NCBI RefSeq assembly: GCF_001815905.1
Contig: NZ_KV823283.1
Span: 1 to 64,000 of the forward strand
Length of the DNA stretch: 64,000 nucleotides
Source: Brevibacterium sp. HMSC07C04
GTDB taxonomy: Bacteria; Actinomycetota; Actinomycetes; Actinomycetales; Brevibacteriaceae
Reading direction: 5' to 3'
Positions within the stretch are counted from its first letter, which is position 1. Each line of letters starts with the position of its first letter. The position numbers and the translations under genes are program-made. The notes beneath the pieces were generated by a model. That model saw only the letters and a program-made list of their open reading frames with translations. It was not told the origin of the DNA and did not search any database. Shown here in pieces: positions 52,948 through 64,000 of this stretch.

Positions 52948-55116
52948 TCAGTCGTCGGACTCTTCGTCTTTTTCCGGTTCCTTGACGCTGTTGCCGACGG
53001 GACCGCCAAGGCCCTTGTTGCTGTCGACGATCTTGACTGCTTGGCTCATGTAGTTCTGCCACGTTGCACCGGAATAGGTGGCACCGTAGACGCGGCCGCG
53101 GACCACGCCCTTGCCGTTCCTGCGCCAGTCACGCGAACCGTTCGGGTCACCCGTCCAGACGGCAGTGGACATCTGGGACGTGAATCCCGCAAGCCACGTG
53201 GATCCGACTTCGAAGTTGGTGGTTCCCGTCTTCGCTCCGGCCGGAGCCCCGATCTTCAGTCGCGAGGTGGTTCCGCCGTTGAAGGTCTGCGACAGTGCGT
53301 AGGACACATTCTGGGCGACGTCTTTGTCCAGTGCTCGGTGGCAGTCAGGGTCAGGGATCTTGACCTTCTTGCCGTTGCCGTCCTTAATCGATTCGATCGG
53401 AGTCGGCGTGCACAGGATGCCGCCGGCGGCGAACACCGAGTAGGCGTTGGCCATGTCAATGGGAGCAACCTGGACGATGCCGAGCACCGATGAAGGCAGG
53501 AGTGCTTCGACCACTCCCAGCTGCTCATGGACCGTCTCCAGCGACTGGCCGTTGCCGTATTTGATGCCCAGTGATTCGGCGGTCTTCATAATGCCGCACA
53601 TGTTCAGCTGATTGGCCATCGAGGCGTAGGCCGTGTTGACGGAGTTCTTCGTGGCCGCAAGCGCGGTCATCTGTTCGTTGCCCTTTGAGTCGCCGGCGTT
53701 GTTCGGCGACCAGTTCGAGCCGTACCCCTTACAGCCGCGGTATTTCCACGAGTTCGCCGGGAACGTTCGCTTCGCAGCGCTGACTGAGGTGTTGAGGCTT
53801 TTGCCCTCTTTCAGCCATTCCGCGAGCACGAAGGGCTTCCACGTCGAGCCCACCTGGAAGCCGCTGGCTCCGTTGTATGCTTTCTGCACGTTGAAGTTGA
53901 TTGCGGTGTCGGTGTTCTTCTTGCCCTCTGTGACGGAATAGTTGCGGTTCTGCGTCATGGCAAGGACTTTTCCGGTGCCGGGTTCGACCGTCACGACCGA
54001 ATGACCAGCACCCGATGGGTCGCCGACCGGCACGCGCTTCTTGACGGAGCTGAACGCAGCTTTCTGCAGTTTGGGGTTGATGGTGGTTTGGATAGTCAGA
54101 CCGCCGCGCTGCAGAAGATCGCGCCGCTCTTCCTTGGTTTCGCCGAACGCCTTGTTGTTTTCGATGTACGCCTGGACGTAGTCGCAGAAGAAGCCCATGT
54201 CGCCTGCACCCATGCAGCCGTTCGACGTTTTGGTGATTTTAAGGTCAAGGTCGGTCTTCTTGGCGTCTTCGTATTCTTTGTCCGAGACCTTGCCCAGCTG
54301 GTGCATGCGGGACAGAACAACGTTGCGCCGCTCAAGCGCGTTCTCCGGGAAGCGCTCGGGGTTGAAGGCGCTGGGGTTCTTCACAATGCCGGCCAAAGTT
54401 GCAGCCTGAGCGTGGTTGAGCTTTGACGCGGGAATCGACCAGTAGTGCTGCGCAGCCGCTTCGACACCGTAGACATTCGGGGATCCCGAATAGTTGTTGA
54501 TGTTCATGTAGCGGTTGAGAATCTCTCCTTTTTCGTACTTCTTCTCGACCGCAACCGCCAGCTTCGCTTCGCGCAGCTTACGGGCGTAGCCGGCCATACC
54601 CGAGGCTTCCTTGGCGGCTTCCACGCCTTCCTTATCTGCGTCCGCGTGGGCGTTTTCGGCAAGCACGTTCTTCACGTACTGCTGGGTCAGAGTCGATCCG
54701 CCCTGCTTGGAAGACGACACGAGGTTGTGCACGAGAGCACGACCAATGCCCTGGAAGTCAACGCCGCCGTGATCGAAGAAACGGTAGTCTTCGATGGCAA
54801 TCGTGGCATCCTGCATGGGTTTGGAGATCTTATCCAGCGGAACTTCTTTGCGGTTGAGCCAGTAGAAGCTGGCGATCTGCTTGCCGTCGGAATCGAGCAT
54901 GCGAGACTGTTCAGCCAGCGGCCTTTCGTCAAGCTGCGCGGGCAGGGCGTTGAACACCTGGAGAGCGTTGTTCGCACCAATAGACGCCACACCCACCGAT
55001 GGGATCGCTAAGCCTGCGCCCACGATTCCGGCAACGACGCTGACGGCAATGAACTGCATCCACGCCGATAGAGTCGAAGGCGCAGCCGCTGATTCTGAAG
55101 ACACCATGCCCAACAT
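52948..55116 (-). CDS. Class A penicillin-binding protein (PonA2 type)
   Basis: This 722-residue bifunctional peptidoglycan synthase has a short cytosolic N-terminus, one membrane helix (about 15-40), the GT51 motifs EDYRFFDHGGVD and QGGSTLTQQYVKN, then the transpeptidase motifs GSTWKP (SxxK), KNSVNTAY (SxN) and AKTGTTN (KTG). A short, charged tail follows the last helix. It polymerises and crosslinks glycan strands. Two near ATGs (55116, 55107) are possible. It lies downstream of the metallophosphoesterase on the same strand. Confidence 0.93.
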   Translation of the reverse strand: MLGMVSSESAAAPSTLSAWMQFIAVSVVAGIVGAGLAIPSVGVASIGANNALQVFNALPAQLDERPLAEQSRMLDSDGKQIASFYWLNRKEVPLDKISKPMQDATIAIEDYRFFDHGGVDFQGIGRALVHNLVSSSKQGGSTLTQQYVKNVLAENAHADADKEGVEAAKEASGMAGYARKLREAKLAVAVEKKYEKGEILNRYMNINNYSGSPNVYGVEAAAQHYWSIPASKLNHAQAATLAGIVKNPSAFNPERFPENALERRNVVLSRMHQLGKVSDKEYEDAKKTDLDLKITKTSNGCMGAGDMGFFCDYVQAYIENNKAFGETKEERRDLLQRGGLTIQTTINPKLQKAAFSSVKKRVPVGDPSGAGHSVVTVEPGTGKVLAMTQNRNYSVTEGKKNTDTAINFNVQKAYNGASGFQVGSTWKPFVLAEWLKEGKSLNTSVSAAKRTFPANSWKYRGCKGYGSNWSPNNAGDSKGNEQMTALAATKNSVNTAYASMANQLNMCGIMKTAESLGIKYGNGQSLETVHEQLGVVEALLPSSVLGIVQVAPIDMANAYSVFAAGGILCTPTPIESIKDGNGKKVKIPDPDCHRALDKDVAQNVSYALSQTFNGGTTSRLKIGAPAGAKTGTTNFEVGSTWLAGFTSQMSTAVWTGDPNGSRDWRRNGKGVVRGRVYGATYSGATWQNYMSQAVKIVDSNKGLGGPVGNSVKEPEKDEESDD

Positions 55117-55173
55117 CGTACAGGCGCCGCCTGATGGAGGCACACAGGACAAGACTCCGCTGAGCCAGACCGG

Positions 55174-56076
55174 TCAGCGTTCAACAAGCTCCAGTACAGA
55201 CACCTCGGGGCGGCAGAACAACCGCACCGGCGCCATCGGGGCCACTCCAACCCCCGCGGTCACGTTGACGAGTGCCGGGCCCCGACGAAACAGACCGCGA
55301 GCTTCGCTGCGCGGACGGTCGCAGTTGGTGGCCGGTGCCCCGTAGAACGGCACGCGGATCTGCCCGCCGTGCGTATGCCCGGCAGCAATCAGCTGCGCGC
55401 CCGCACCTGCAAGACGATCGAGCACGCGCGAATACGGGGCGTGGGTCACTCCGATTCTGACTTCCGAATCATCGGGAAAAGCAGAGGCTTCGGGCGCATC
55501 GGCCTTCATGTGCGCATCACCGAGACCAGACAGGCCGACCCGCGTGCCGTTGATGTCAAAAGCGGCGCTTCGGTTGTCCAGCTGCACCCACCCGCGCTGC
55601 TCAAACGCATCCACCAGCCCGCGCGCATCCAAGTCAGGCGGGTTGCTGTGGGCCTTTGCCACGTTCGAAGGCCCCAGAAGATAGCGAGCGGGGTTTTTGA
55701 CTTTCGGCCCCCAGAAGTCATTCGATCCCAGAACAAACGCACCGGGGACATCCAGCAGATCATCGAGGCTCTCAAGCACCGTCGATTTGGTCTGCCCTCC
55801 GTAGTTATCGCCGGTGTTGAGAACAAAATCCGGCTGCAGGGTGTCCGCCAGACTGCGCACCCACTGCGGTTTGCGCTTCTGCCAGGCCGTTTGGTGGAGA
55901 TCCGAAATGTGCAGAATCCGCACGGGCGCGCGGCCCGGCGGCAGGACCGCGATTCTTTCGCGGCGCACCGTGAACAGGTTCGGTTCGACAAGCACACCGT
56001 AGGCTGCGGTCGCCACAGCAGCGACGGTCAGCCCCAGTGCCGCGCGGCTAAGAGGGCGGGCAGCAGAACAAGTCAT
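55174..56076 (-). CDS. Metallophosphoesterase (calcineurin-like), membrane-anchored
   Basis: This 300-residue protein has an N-terminal membrane helix (LGLTVAAVATAAYGVLV), then the dimetal motifs ISDLHQTAWQ, NTGDNYGG, GSNDF and GHTHGGQIRVP. This matches YkuE/Rv3683-type phosphoesterases. It may act on lipids or nucleotides at the membrane. It is in the same conserved order as PonA2 and Rv3683. The ATG has no strong ribosome site. Confidence 0.88.
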   Translation of the reverse strand: MTCSAARPLSRAALGLTVAAVATAAYGVLVEPNLFTVRRERIAVLPPGRAPVRILHISDLHQTAWQKRKPQWVRSLADTLQPDFVLNTGDNYGGQTKSTVLESLDDLLDVPGAFVLGSNDFWGPKVKNPARYLLGPSNVAKAHSNPPDLDARGLVDAFEQRGWVQLDNRSAAFDINGTRVGLSGLGDAHMKADAPEASAFPDDSEVRIGVTHAPYSRVLDRLAGAGAQLIAAGHTHGGQIRVPFYGAPATNCDRPRSEARGLFRRGPALVNVTAGVGVAPMAPVRLFCRPEVSVLELVER

Positions 56077-56087
56077 AGTGCCGAAGT

Positions 56088-57002
56088 CTAGTCGCCCGCT
56101 GCGGCTTTCGGATCCTGCGCGAGGTGAGGGTGCTTGTCGAGGTCTCCCAGACGACGGTTGCGCGCCTCAAGCTGATGGTTGGTGCGGTACCCGCCGATGA
56201 TCCGGGCAATGACGTAGAAGAGAAAGCTGATGGTCGTCACGAACGGGCTGATGGGCACAACCGGCGACCCCAGGGCGATGAGGATTCCGCCGACCGAGGA
56301 CGTCACGGCAAAGACAACCGACAGGACGGGAACGACGATGGGGTGGGATGACAGCTGCATGGCCGCCGCGGCTGGGGTGACCAGCAGAGCCATGACCAGA
56401 AGCACTCCGACCACCTGCACGGACAGGGCAACTGCAAGTCCGAGGGTCACCATGAACACGATTGTCAGCATGCCGGTGGGAACGCCTTTTGCCTTGGCGA
56501 TCTCGGGATCGACTGATGCGAATTGCAGCGGCCGCCAGATGACGAAGATGACGGCCAGCACAACACCTGCGCACACCATGAGCAGCTTTGTCTGGCTTGG
56601 GCTGATGGCGACGATCTGCCCGGTCAGCAGACCGAATTTGTTGGCTGAGCGCCCGTCGTACAGTGCCAGAAACAGGATTCCCAAGCCGATGCCGAACGGC
56701 ATGAGCACACCGATCATCGAGTTCGCCTCGGAAGACCGTATGCTGCCGACGCCGATGATGAGCGCAACCAGAAGCGAGCCGATGATCGAACCGTACACAA
56801 CGTCATAGCCGACGAACAGGGCAAATGCAGCCCCGGCAAAGGAGAGCTCGGCAATGCCGTGCACGGCCAAGGCGATGTCGCGCATTTTGACGAACACGGA
56901 GACAACACCGCCGACGACTCCCAAAAGCGCTGCGGCGATAATCGAGTTCGACAGCAGCGACAGCAGTTCGCCGTAGTCTTCGAAGGTGAAGAGGCTGCTC
57001 AC
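56088..57002 (-). CDS. znuB: Zinc/manganese ABC transporter permease
   Basis: This 304-residue protein has about eight hydrophobic helices and the ABC-3 family signatures (GVVSVFVKMRDIALAVHGIAE; SVQVVGVLLVMALLVTPAAAA). It starts at a GTG overlapping the ATPase stop (GTGA). The C-terminal about 40 residues are a basic hydrophilic tail. It imports zinc or manganese with the upstream binding protein; the His-rich partner suggests zinc. Confidence 0.9.
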   Translation of the reverse strand: MSSLFTFEDYGELLSLLSNSIIAAALLGVVGGVVSVFVKMRDIALAVHGIAELSFAGAAFALFVGYDVVYGSIIGSLLVALIIGVGSIRSSEANSMIGVLMPFGIGLGILFLALYDGRSANKFGLLTGQIVAISPSQTKLLMVCAGVVLAVIFVIWRPLQFASVDPEIAKAKGVPTGMLTIVFMVTLGLAVALSVQVVGVLLVMALLVTPAAAAMQLSSHPIVVPVLSVVFAVTSSVGGILIALGSPVVPISPFVTTISFLFYVIARIIGGYRTNHQLEARNRRLGDLDKHPHLAQDPKAAAGD

Positions 57003-57796
57003 AGTTCGGTCTCCTCCGGGTGATGATGATCTGCTTCGGTGCCGACGACAACCAGCTGACCGCCGACGGTCACCACCTCGATCCGCGTGCCGAACAGGGA
57101 GCTCAGCGCTTCAGAGGTCAGCACTTCGTCCGGGGTGCCCACCAGGAAATGGCCGCCGGCAATGTAGAGGACCCGGTCCACGTACTTCAGAATCGGGTTG
57201 ATTTCGTGGGTGACGAACAGAATAGCCATATTCCGTTCGCGTCGTTTCTCATCCAGCAGGCGAGCAACCAGGTGCTGATGGTTGATGTCGAGGCTCAACA
57301 GCGGTTCATCGCACAGCAGCAGCTTGGGATCGCTGGCAAGCGCTTGGGCCAGCCGCAGTCGCTGCAGTTCACCGCCGGAGAGGATGCCTACGGGGCTGTC
57401 GGCAAAACCAGTCGCCCCAACCTGGTCTAGAAGTTCGTCAACCCGTCGTTCCTTTTTCCGGCTGGGCAGGCCGAAGCCGAAACGGTGCCCGTCGATTCCA
57501 AAGCGAACCAGGTCGCGGGCCCGCAGCGGAGTGTCACGGTCGACACCCCGCTGCTGGGGCACGTAGCCGACATCCGCGTCGCCGCGGTATGCCGCGTGGC
57601 CGTTGACTTCAACGGTTCCCTCATACAGCCGGTACTGGCCGAGCAGTGTTTTCAGCAGCGAAGTTTTGCCCGTGCCGTTGGGTCCGAGCACGGCAATGAA
57701 CTCACCGGGCTCAACATCAATGGACAGGTGGTGCCACAGCACCCTTTCGCCGAAGCGAAGCTGGCCGTCTGCAATCGACAGTGCGGGACTGTTAAT
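56999..57796 (-). CDS. znuC: Zinc/manganese ABC transporter ATPase
   Basis: This 265-residue ATPase has Walker A GPNGTGKTS, the signature LSGGELQR and Walker B LLLCDEPLLSLD. The usual ABC N-terminal strand (LSIADGQLRFGERVLW) lies upstream of the first GTG (57742), so translation must begin earlier. In that frame no ATG, GTG or TTG exists before a stop at 57832. A rare ATT at 57796, 11 nt after GAAAGGA, is the best candidate; CTG 57781 is an alternative. The C-terminus has a HHHPEE metal-binding-like end. It overlaps znuB by 4 bp. Confidence 0.75.
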   Translation of the reverse strand: MNSPALSIADGQLRFGERVLWHHLSIDVEPGEFIAVLGPNGTGKTSLLKTLLGQYRLYEGTVEVNGHAAYRGDADVGYVPQQRGVDRDTPLRARDLVRFGIDGHRFGFGLPSRKKERRVDELLDQVGATGFADSPVGILSGGELQRLRLAQALASDPKLLLCDEPLLSLDINHQHLVARLLDEKRRERNMAILFVTHEINPILKYVDRVLYIAGGHFLVGTPDEVLTSEALSSLFGTRIEVVTVGGQLVVVGTEADHHHPEETEL

Positions 57797-57829
57797 GGGG
57801 GAACACGTCCTTTCGAGGGCTAGAGCTGA

Positions 57830-58930
57830 TCAGCCTTTGAGGGCTTTGTCGACGTCGTCGATGTGCGATCCCATCCAGTCGACGTAGGTTTCGCCCTCGT
57901 TGAGAGTTTCGGGTAGTTCTACCACCGGCACTTCGGCGTCGTCAGCGGCCTTGCGCAGGCTTTCAGCCTGCTCGTTCACTGCCTGCGGGTTGAAGCCGAG
58001 GACTGCGACCTCCTTTTTCTTGATCTGGTCCTGGGCCTGCTTGAGAACCACGGGGGCCGCGTCCGATCCTGCTTCTACTGCCGACAGGAACTTCTGCGGT
58101 GTGGTGGTCTCCAGTCCGAGGTCTTCGAACAGCCACAGTGCAACGGGTTCAGTTGCAGCACTCTTCTTGCCTTTGCCTGCTTTCTTGACTTCGTCAGCCT
58201 TCTTCATCAGACCGTCGAGCTCACCCTGAAGCTTATCGGCGTTCTCTTCATAAGCCGCCTTGTTGTCAGGATCTTCTTCAGACAGGGTGTCTTCGATCGA
58301 GTCGACGACGTTCTTCATGGCACTAACGGAGTACCAGATGTGTTCGTTGAACGCACCGTGGTCGTGGTGGTCGTGGCCCTCTTCGCCGTGATCATGGTCG
58401 TGACCTTCTTCACCGTGGTCATGGTCATGGCCCTCGTCACCGTGGTCGTGGTCGTGACTTTCTTCGCCGTGGTCATGGTCGTGACCTTCTTCACCGTGGT
58501 CATGGTCATGGCCCTCGTCACCGTGGTCATGGTCGTGCGGCTCGTTGGCGAAGTTCTCTTCGGCACCGGGCAGCTCTGAGACTTCGACGCCGTTGACCAC
58601 CTTCGGGTCCTTGTCTGCTGCTTCGAGCATGGTCGTCATGAACGCGTCGTAACCGCCGCCGTTGACGATCACGACATCGGCCTTCGACAGTTTGAGCTGG
58701 TCGTTCGACGTCGCTTCGTAGTCGTGGGGGTCTTTCGACGCGTCCGAAATGATGGGTTCGACATCCGCCGCGTCACCGGCTACCTGAGCCGCGAGGTCCG
58801 CGTAGACATTCGTCGAGGTGACAACATTGAGCTTGTCGCCGGAGCCTTCCGATTGGGCTTCGCCTGCCCCGCAGCCGGCCAGAACCAGGCCAGCAGCTGC
58901 GGTGAAAGCTGCAATCCGTGCAGACTTCAT
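57830..58930 (-). CDS. znuA: Zinc-binding lipoprotein (ZnuA family) with His-rich loop
   Basis: This is a 366-residue solute-binding protein. A lipoprotein signal ends in the lipobox LAGC. The ZnuA fold follows with the His/Asp ligands of the zinc site (DPHDYEATSNDQ). Residues about 125-192 are a His/Asp/Gly-rich loop made of six to seven HDHDHGEEG-like units, which in other ZnuA proteins buffers or captures zinc. It starts at an ATG with AAGGAG. It is first in the znuA-C-B operon. Confidence 0.93.
   Translation of the reverse strand: MKSARIAAFTAAAGLVLAGCGAGEAQSEGSGDKLNVVTSTNVYADLAAQVAGDAADVEPIISDASKDPHDYEATSNDQLKLSKADVVIVNGGGYDAFMTTMLEAADKDPKVVNGVEVSELPGAEENFANEPHDHDHGDEGHDHDHGEEGHDHDHGEESHDHDHGDEGHDHDHGEEGHDHDHGEEGHDHHDHGAFNEHIWYSVSAMKNVVDSIEDTLSEEDPDNKAAYEENADKLQGELDGLMKKADEVKKAGKGKKSAATEPVALWLFEDLGLETTTPQKFLSAVEAGSDAAPVVLKQAQDQIKKKEVAVLGFNPQAVNEQAESLRKAADDAEVPVVELPETLNEGETYVDWMGSHIDDVDKALKG
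58356..58537 (-). repeat. 27-bp tandem coding repeats in znuA
   Basis: Six near-identical 27-bp units plus a shorter one encode HDHDHG(D/E)EG-type 9-residue repeats. Copy number may vary between strains. No spacer sequences occur, so it is not a CRISPR. Confidence 0.85.
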
Positions 58931-58998
58931 AAGGGTGCAACTCCTTCACATAGGTGCAAACCACCCCAATGTAGGTTTCGCTCACCAGCATCTACCAA

Positions 58999-59012
58999 TA
59001 GACATATGCCTA
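58999..59012 (-). promoter_or_regulatory. Candidate metal-regulator operator upstream of znuA
   Basis: TAGACATATGCCTA is a dyad around CATATG, about 70-80 bp upstream of the znuA start. A TTGGTA -35-like box and CTACAT lie between it and the gene with about 18 nt spacing. Zinc ABC operons are often repressed by a Zur or ArsR protein; the exact family is not fixed by this sequence. Confidence 0.4.
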
Positions 59013-59027
59013 CGCGGACATGCAAAA

Positions 59028-59065
59028 GCGGGTGGCGGCGGTCCAGATGACCGCTCACCACCCGC
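59028..59065 (-). terminator. Intrinsic terminator after asd
   Basis: Arms at 59028-59043 and 59049-59065 (GCGGGTGG and GACCG parts) form a stem with a CAGAT loop. On the reverse strand it is followed by TTTTG. Confidence 0.8.
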
Positions 59066-59089
59066 AGAACATTCAGGCGGCTGGATGCG

Positions 59090-61413
<2,324 letters not shown>

Positions 61414-61470
61414 TTCTCACACTTTCTTCCGGCAGCGCTGTTTACCGTTGATCAGTTTAGAGGACGGCGC

Positions 61471-62073
61471 TCAGCTGACCTTGGTGCGGCCCTGGAACGC
61501 TCTTCCCAATGTGACTTCGTCAGCGTATTCGAGATCACCGCCGACTGGCAGACCAGACGCCAGTTTTGAGACGGTGACGCCGATTGAGGACAGCAGGCGG
61601 ATGAGGTAGGTGGCTGTTGCTTCGCCTTCGAGGTTGGGGTCGGTGGCGAGAATGCATTCCTGGATGTCGTCGCTTTGGAGTCGGGGCAGGAGTTCGCGGA
61701 TCCGCAGGTCGTCGGGGCCTACGCCTGACATGGGGTCGATGGCGCCGCCGAGCACGTGGTAGAGCCCGCGGTATTCGCGCGTCCGTTCGAGTGCGACGAC
61801 GTCTTTGGGCTCTTCGACAACGCAGATGAGGCTGCTGTCGCGGCGCGGGTCGGAGCAGATGGAGCACAGCTGCCCCTCTGCTACGTTTCCGCACTGGTCG
61901 CAGAAGCGCACGTGGGTTTTGACGCTGGTCAGGGCGCTGATGAGCGAATCGACGTCTTCGCGCGGCGATTGCATGATGTAGAACGCAAGTCGCTGTGCGG
62001 ATTTGGGGCCGATGCCGGGAAGTTTGCCGAACTCTTCGACAAGGTCGGCAAGCGCGCCTTCGTAAACACTCAT
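61471..62073 (-). CDS. recR: Recombination protein RecR
   Basis: This 200-residue protein has a helix-hairpin-helix ([15 protein letters not shown]), a Cys4 zinc finger ([16 protein letters not shown]) and a Toprim domain ([15 protein letters not shown]). It acts in the RecFOR repair pathway. The ATG overlaps the dnaX stop (ATGA). Genes upstream are dnaX, as in many bacteria. Confidence 0.97.
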   Translation of the reverse strand: MSVYEGALADLVEEFGKLPGIGPKSAQRLAFYIMQSPREDVDSLISALTSVKTHVRFCDQCGNVAEGQLCSICSDPRRDSSLICVVEEPKDVVALERTREYRGLYHVLGGAIDPMSGVGPDDLRIRELLPRLQSDDIQECILATDPNLEGEATATYLIRLLSSIGVTVSKLASGLPVGGDLEYADEVTLGRAFQGRTKVS

Positions 62074-64000
62074 TCGGTGATCTCTTCGAGGACGACTCCG
62101 CCCAGCAGCCGCTGGACGACGGGAATGCCGACTTCGGGGGATTCGGACACGTCGAGGTCTTCGTCGACGTTGAAGTCGGGGTAGTCGGATTCGGCGGCTG
62201 CACCCCATTCGGCAGCTGTTGGGGTGTGCCCGGTTTCCTGCCAGGCTTCCGCGGTTTCGGGTTGGGCGGACTGAGCGCGGCTGCCGGCCTGCCCCATATT
62301 GCCAACATAGGCGTAAGGGTTTTCTCGGTGCTGCGGGGTTGGCTCCTGAACCGCCGAGGTGGGTGGTCCGGCAAAGATGTCTTCGTCGGCATACGCGCCT
62401 ATGAAGTCGTATTCATCATCTGCCGGGCTTTGCTCATGCGCTGAGTTGTCCGGGCCAGCTGTCTGGTTCTTTTCGCCGGGGACGGGCTGTTCTTCCGGGG
62501 CGTCGTCGATGTCCGCTGGCGGCGGCACTACGAGCGCCGGGGCTTCAACGGCTCCCTGCCCCCAGGATGTCCCGGTGTCTTCCGACGGGGCTTCCCAGTT
62601 GTCTGCCGAGGCGGAGGCGGGTTCCGGTTGAGCCTCACGTTCGGCGGCGGGGGCTGGCTGCGCTTCTTGTTCCCTGTTGTGGGTTGAGGCAGGTTCGGGT
62701 TCGGCCCGGTGTTCGTCATGTTCGACGGCCGGCTGGTCACCCTCCTGGTCGTCGTCTTCGGGGGTTTGCTGCCAGTACTGTTCGCGGTCGGAGACTTCTT
62801 GGTCCATGGCCTGTTGGCCGACGACTGCCTGAATCTGTGCTTCTGTTGGTCGGCCGCCGGGGCGGGCTGCGCGGTTTTCATTTCCCCGAGGCGCCTGCGG
62901 CTGATGCTGTCGGCTGGGGTTTTCGTGAGTCGCGGGTGCTTGGTAGCCCGAGGCGGGTGTGTCCATGCGCAGGTTGACGTGTTCGCCCACCTGGCCTATG
63001 TCGACTTTCACTGTCATTCCGAGGACTTCGCTGACGGCGGCTTCGAGGGCCTGTGTGTTTGATCCGCGCGTGAATGCCCCGACGGCACCCTGGTTGTTGA
63101 AGGCCAGCAGCAGGCGGCCGTCCTGCAGGTCCTGGGGCACGGCGTTGCCGGCAAGCACCGCGCGGGCGAGCTTGGCGCTGCGTCCGACCACGTCGAGGAT
63201 CGCCTGCCAGGAGCGGCGGACGGCATCGATGTCGTGTCCGGCGGGACTTGGCTTCGTTTGGGCTTCGCCGGACTGCGGCTGGCTGGGCTGGTTCCGCTGC
63301 GGTTGCGGCTGGCTGGGCTCGCTCGGCCGTGGCTCATTCGCCTTCGTCGATTCCCGCTGGGGTTCAGTGCGCTGTTCAACGTGTGACTGTTCAGCGTGCG
63401 GCTGCTCAGCCGCCGGTGGGGCAGGCTGTGGGGCGCTGTTTTCTGCGTTGGCGGTCTTCTGACCTTCCTGCCGCGGTTCGCTCTGCCCCGAGGCGAGTGC
63501 CTCTGCTTGCGATGCAACATCGGCAAGATCGTCAAGGTCGTCCCAGGAATCGCTCGAATCGGACTGCGGGCTATGCACTGGCTGCGCGGAGTCTTCTCGC
63601 CGCGAAGCAGCGCTGCCCGGCTCAGGCACGCCTGCCTGGGCCCCAGAGCGTACGGCGCTGGCCGCAGGCCCTTCAGTGGCCGACTGTTCTTCCGGCGACT
63701 GCGGGGCAGCCTGGCCTGCCGGTGTGGTCGGCATCCCAGCAGCGGCCCCGGAAGCCTGCATGCCGACCCGCCGTTCCATGCGCTCGACGCGCGACAGCAC
63801 GGAGCTGCGGGTGCCGTCCATTGCGGGCAGCAGGATGCGGGCGCAGATGAGTTCAAGCTGCAGACGCGGCGATGTCGCTCCGGTCATTTCTGACAGACCG
63901 GCGTTGAGGAGATCGCCCGCGCGGGACAGTTCCGCAGGCCCGAGTGTCTGCGATTGCTGTACGAGCCGTTCCAAGAGGTCTTCGGGAGCCTGCGGAAGGA
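62070..64000 (-). CDS. dnaX: DNA polymerase III gamma/tau subunit, C-terminal part (5' end outside window)
   Basis: The open reverse frame runs to the right edge (about 643 residues). The first part ([15 protein letters not shown] and [22 protein letters not shown]) is the tail of DnaX domain III; the AAA+ core is missing because it lies to the right. About 420 residues then are low complexity, rich in Gln, Pro, Ala, Glu and Ser, with a conserved block ([23 protein letters not shown], written here as [17 protein letters not shown]) in the middle resembling tau domain V. It overlaps recR by 4 bp. Confidence 0.9.
   Translation of the reverse strand, partial: LPQAPEDLLERLVQQSQTLGPAELSRAGDLLNAGLSEMTGATSPRLQLELICARILLPAMDGTRSSVLSRVERMERRVGMQASGAAAGMPTTPAGQAAPQSPEEQSATEGPAASAVRSGAQAGVPEPGSAASRREDSAQPVHSPQSDSSDSWDDLDDLADVASQAEALASGQSEPRQEGQKTANAENSAPQPAPPAAEQPHAEQSHVEQRTEPQRESTKANEPRPSEPSQPQPQRNQPSQPQSGEAQTKPSPAGHDIDAVRRSWQAILDVVGRSAKLARAVLAGNAVPQDLQDGRLLLAFNNQGAVGAFTRGSNTQALEAAVSEVLGMTVKVDIGQVGEHVNLRMDTPASGYQAPATHENPSRQHQPQAPRGNENRAARPGGRPTEAQIQAVVGQQAMDQEVSDREQYWQQTPEDDDQEGDQPAVEHDEHRAEPEPASTHNREQEAQPAPAAEREAQPEPASASADNWEAPSEDTGTSWGQGAVEAPALVVPPPADIDDAPEEQPVPGEKNQTAGPDNSAHEQSPADDEYDFIGAYADEDIFAGPPTSAVQEPTPQHRENPYAYVGNMGQAGSRAQSAQPETAEAWQETGHTPTAAEWGAAAESDYPDFNVDEDLDVSESPEVGIPVVQRLLGGVVLEEITE

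Noticed and set aside
58356-58537. Repeats in znuA as a CRISPR array
   Set aside because: Units are contiguous, in frame and without spacers; they encode the His-rich loop.

Overview
The window is a 64 kb piece of a GC-rich actinobacterial chromosome, probably from the Micrococcales or a related order. Supporting signs are GTG and TTG starts, many 4-bp gene overlaps, a tmk gene fused to a membrane region, a Lys-rich TopA tail, an LPRTG sortase signal and Rv3654c-type Tad genes. A genus such as Brevibacterium is possible but cannot be fixed from sequence alone. I found no prophage, transposase or CRISPR array. Both ends are cut inside genes: a YfcC-type permease on the left and dnaX on the right.

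Layout, left part (1-22 kb). A permease is followed by a ketosynthase plus AMP-ligase pair. Next is an acyl-CoA dehydrogenase / biotin carboxylase / carboxyltransferase operon divergent from a TetR regulator. A thiosulfate-uptake pair (YeeE/YeeD) has a short Cys-containing leader ORF upstream. Then come a universal stress protein, tRNA-Thr(CGT), an M20 peptidase, pdxS divergent from a MocR-type regulator, and the overlapping tmk-holB pair.

Layout, middle part (21-42 kb). A lipoate-ligase-like gene, a cell-wall-anchored phytase/esterase-like protein, a DUF559 gene and an orphan ectoine synthase lie among three copies of a roughly 65-bp dyad repeat. Then follow topA, a methyltransferase divergent from a DEAH helicase, an SDR, a DASS anion transporter, and a Tad pilus cluster (ssd-tadA-tadB-tadC, pilin, tadE, tadG-like).

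Layout, right part (42-64 kb). This holds a His-rich 52-residue protein, a degenerate Fic protein, acs, a holin-like protein, nth with a Nudix gene, crp, an MBL protein, a degenerate Nudix gene, ridA, DUF4177, a class A PBP, a metallophosphoesterase, a zinc ABC operon, lysC-asd, and recR-dnaX. From memory, the order holB / topA / helicase / tad / acs / nth / crp / MBL / ridA / ponA2 / phosphoesterase / asd-ask / recR / dnaX matches Mycobacterium tuberculosis Rv3644c to Rv3721c, so this half is an old conserved backbone. The 22-27 kb stretch and 1-15 kb look more accessory.

The observations most worth following up are the dyad repeat family around the DUF559 gene, the Cys-codon leader before the thiosulfate transporter, a MocR regulator without its PLP lysine, a Fic protein without its catalytic His, an orphan ectC, a 42-bp tandem duplication that repeats a stop/start overlap, and three genes whose -10 box sits 6 nt before the start codon (probable leaderless mRNAs).
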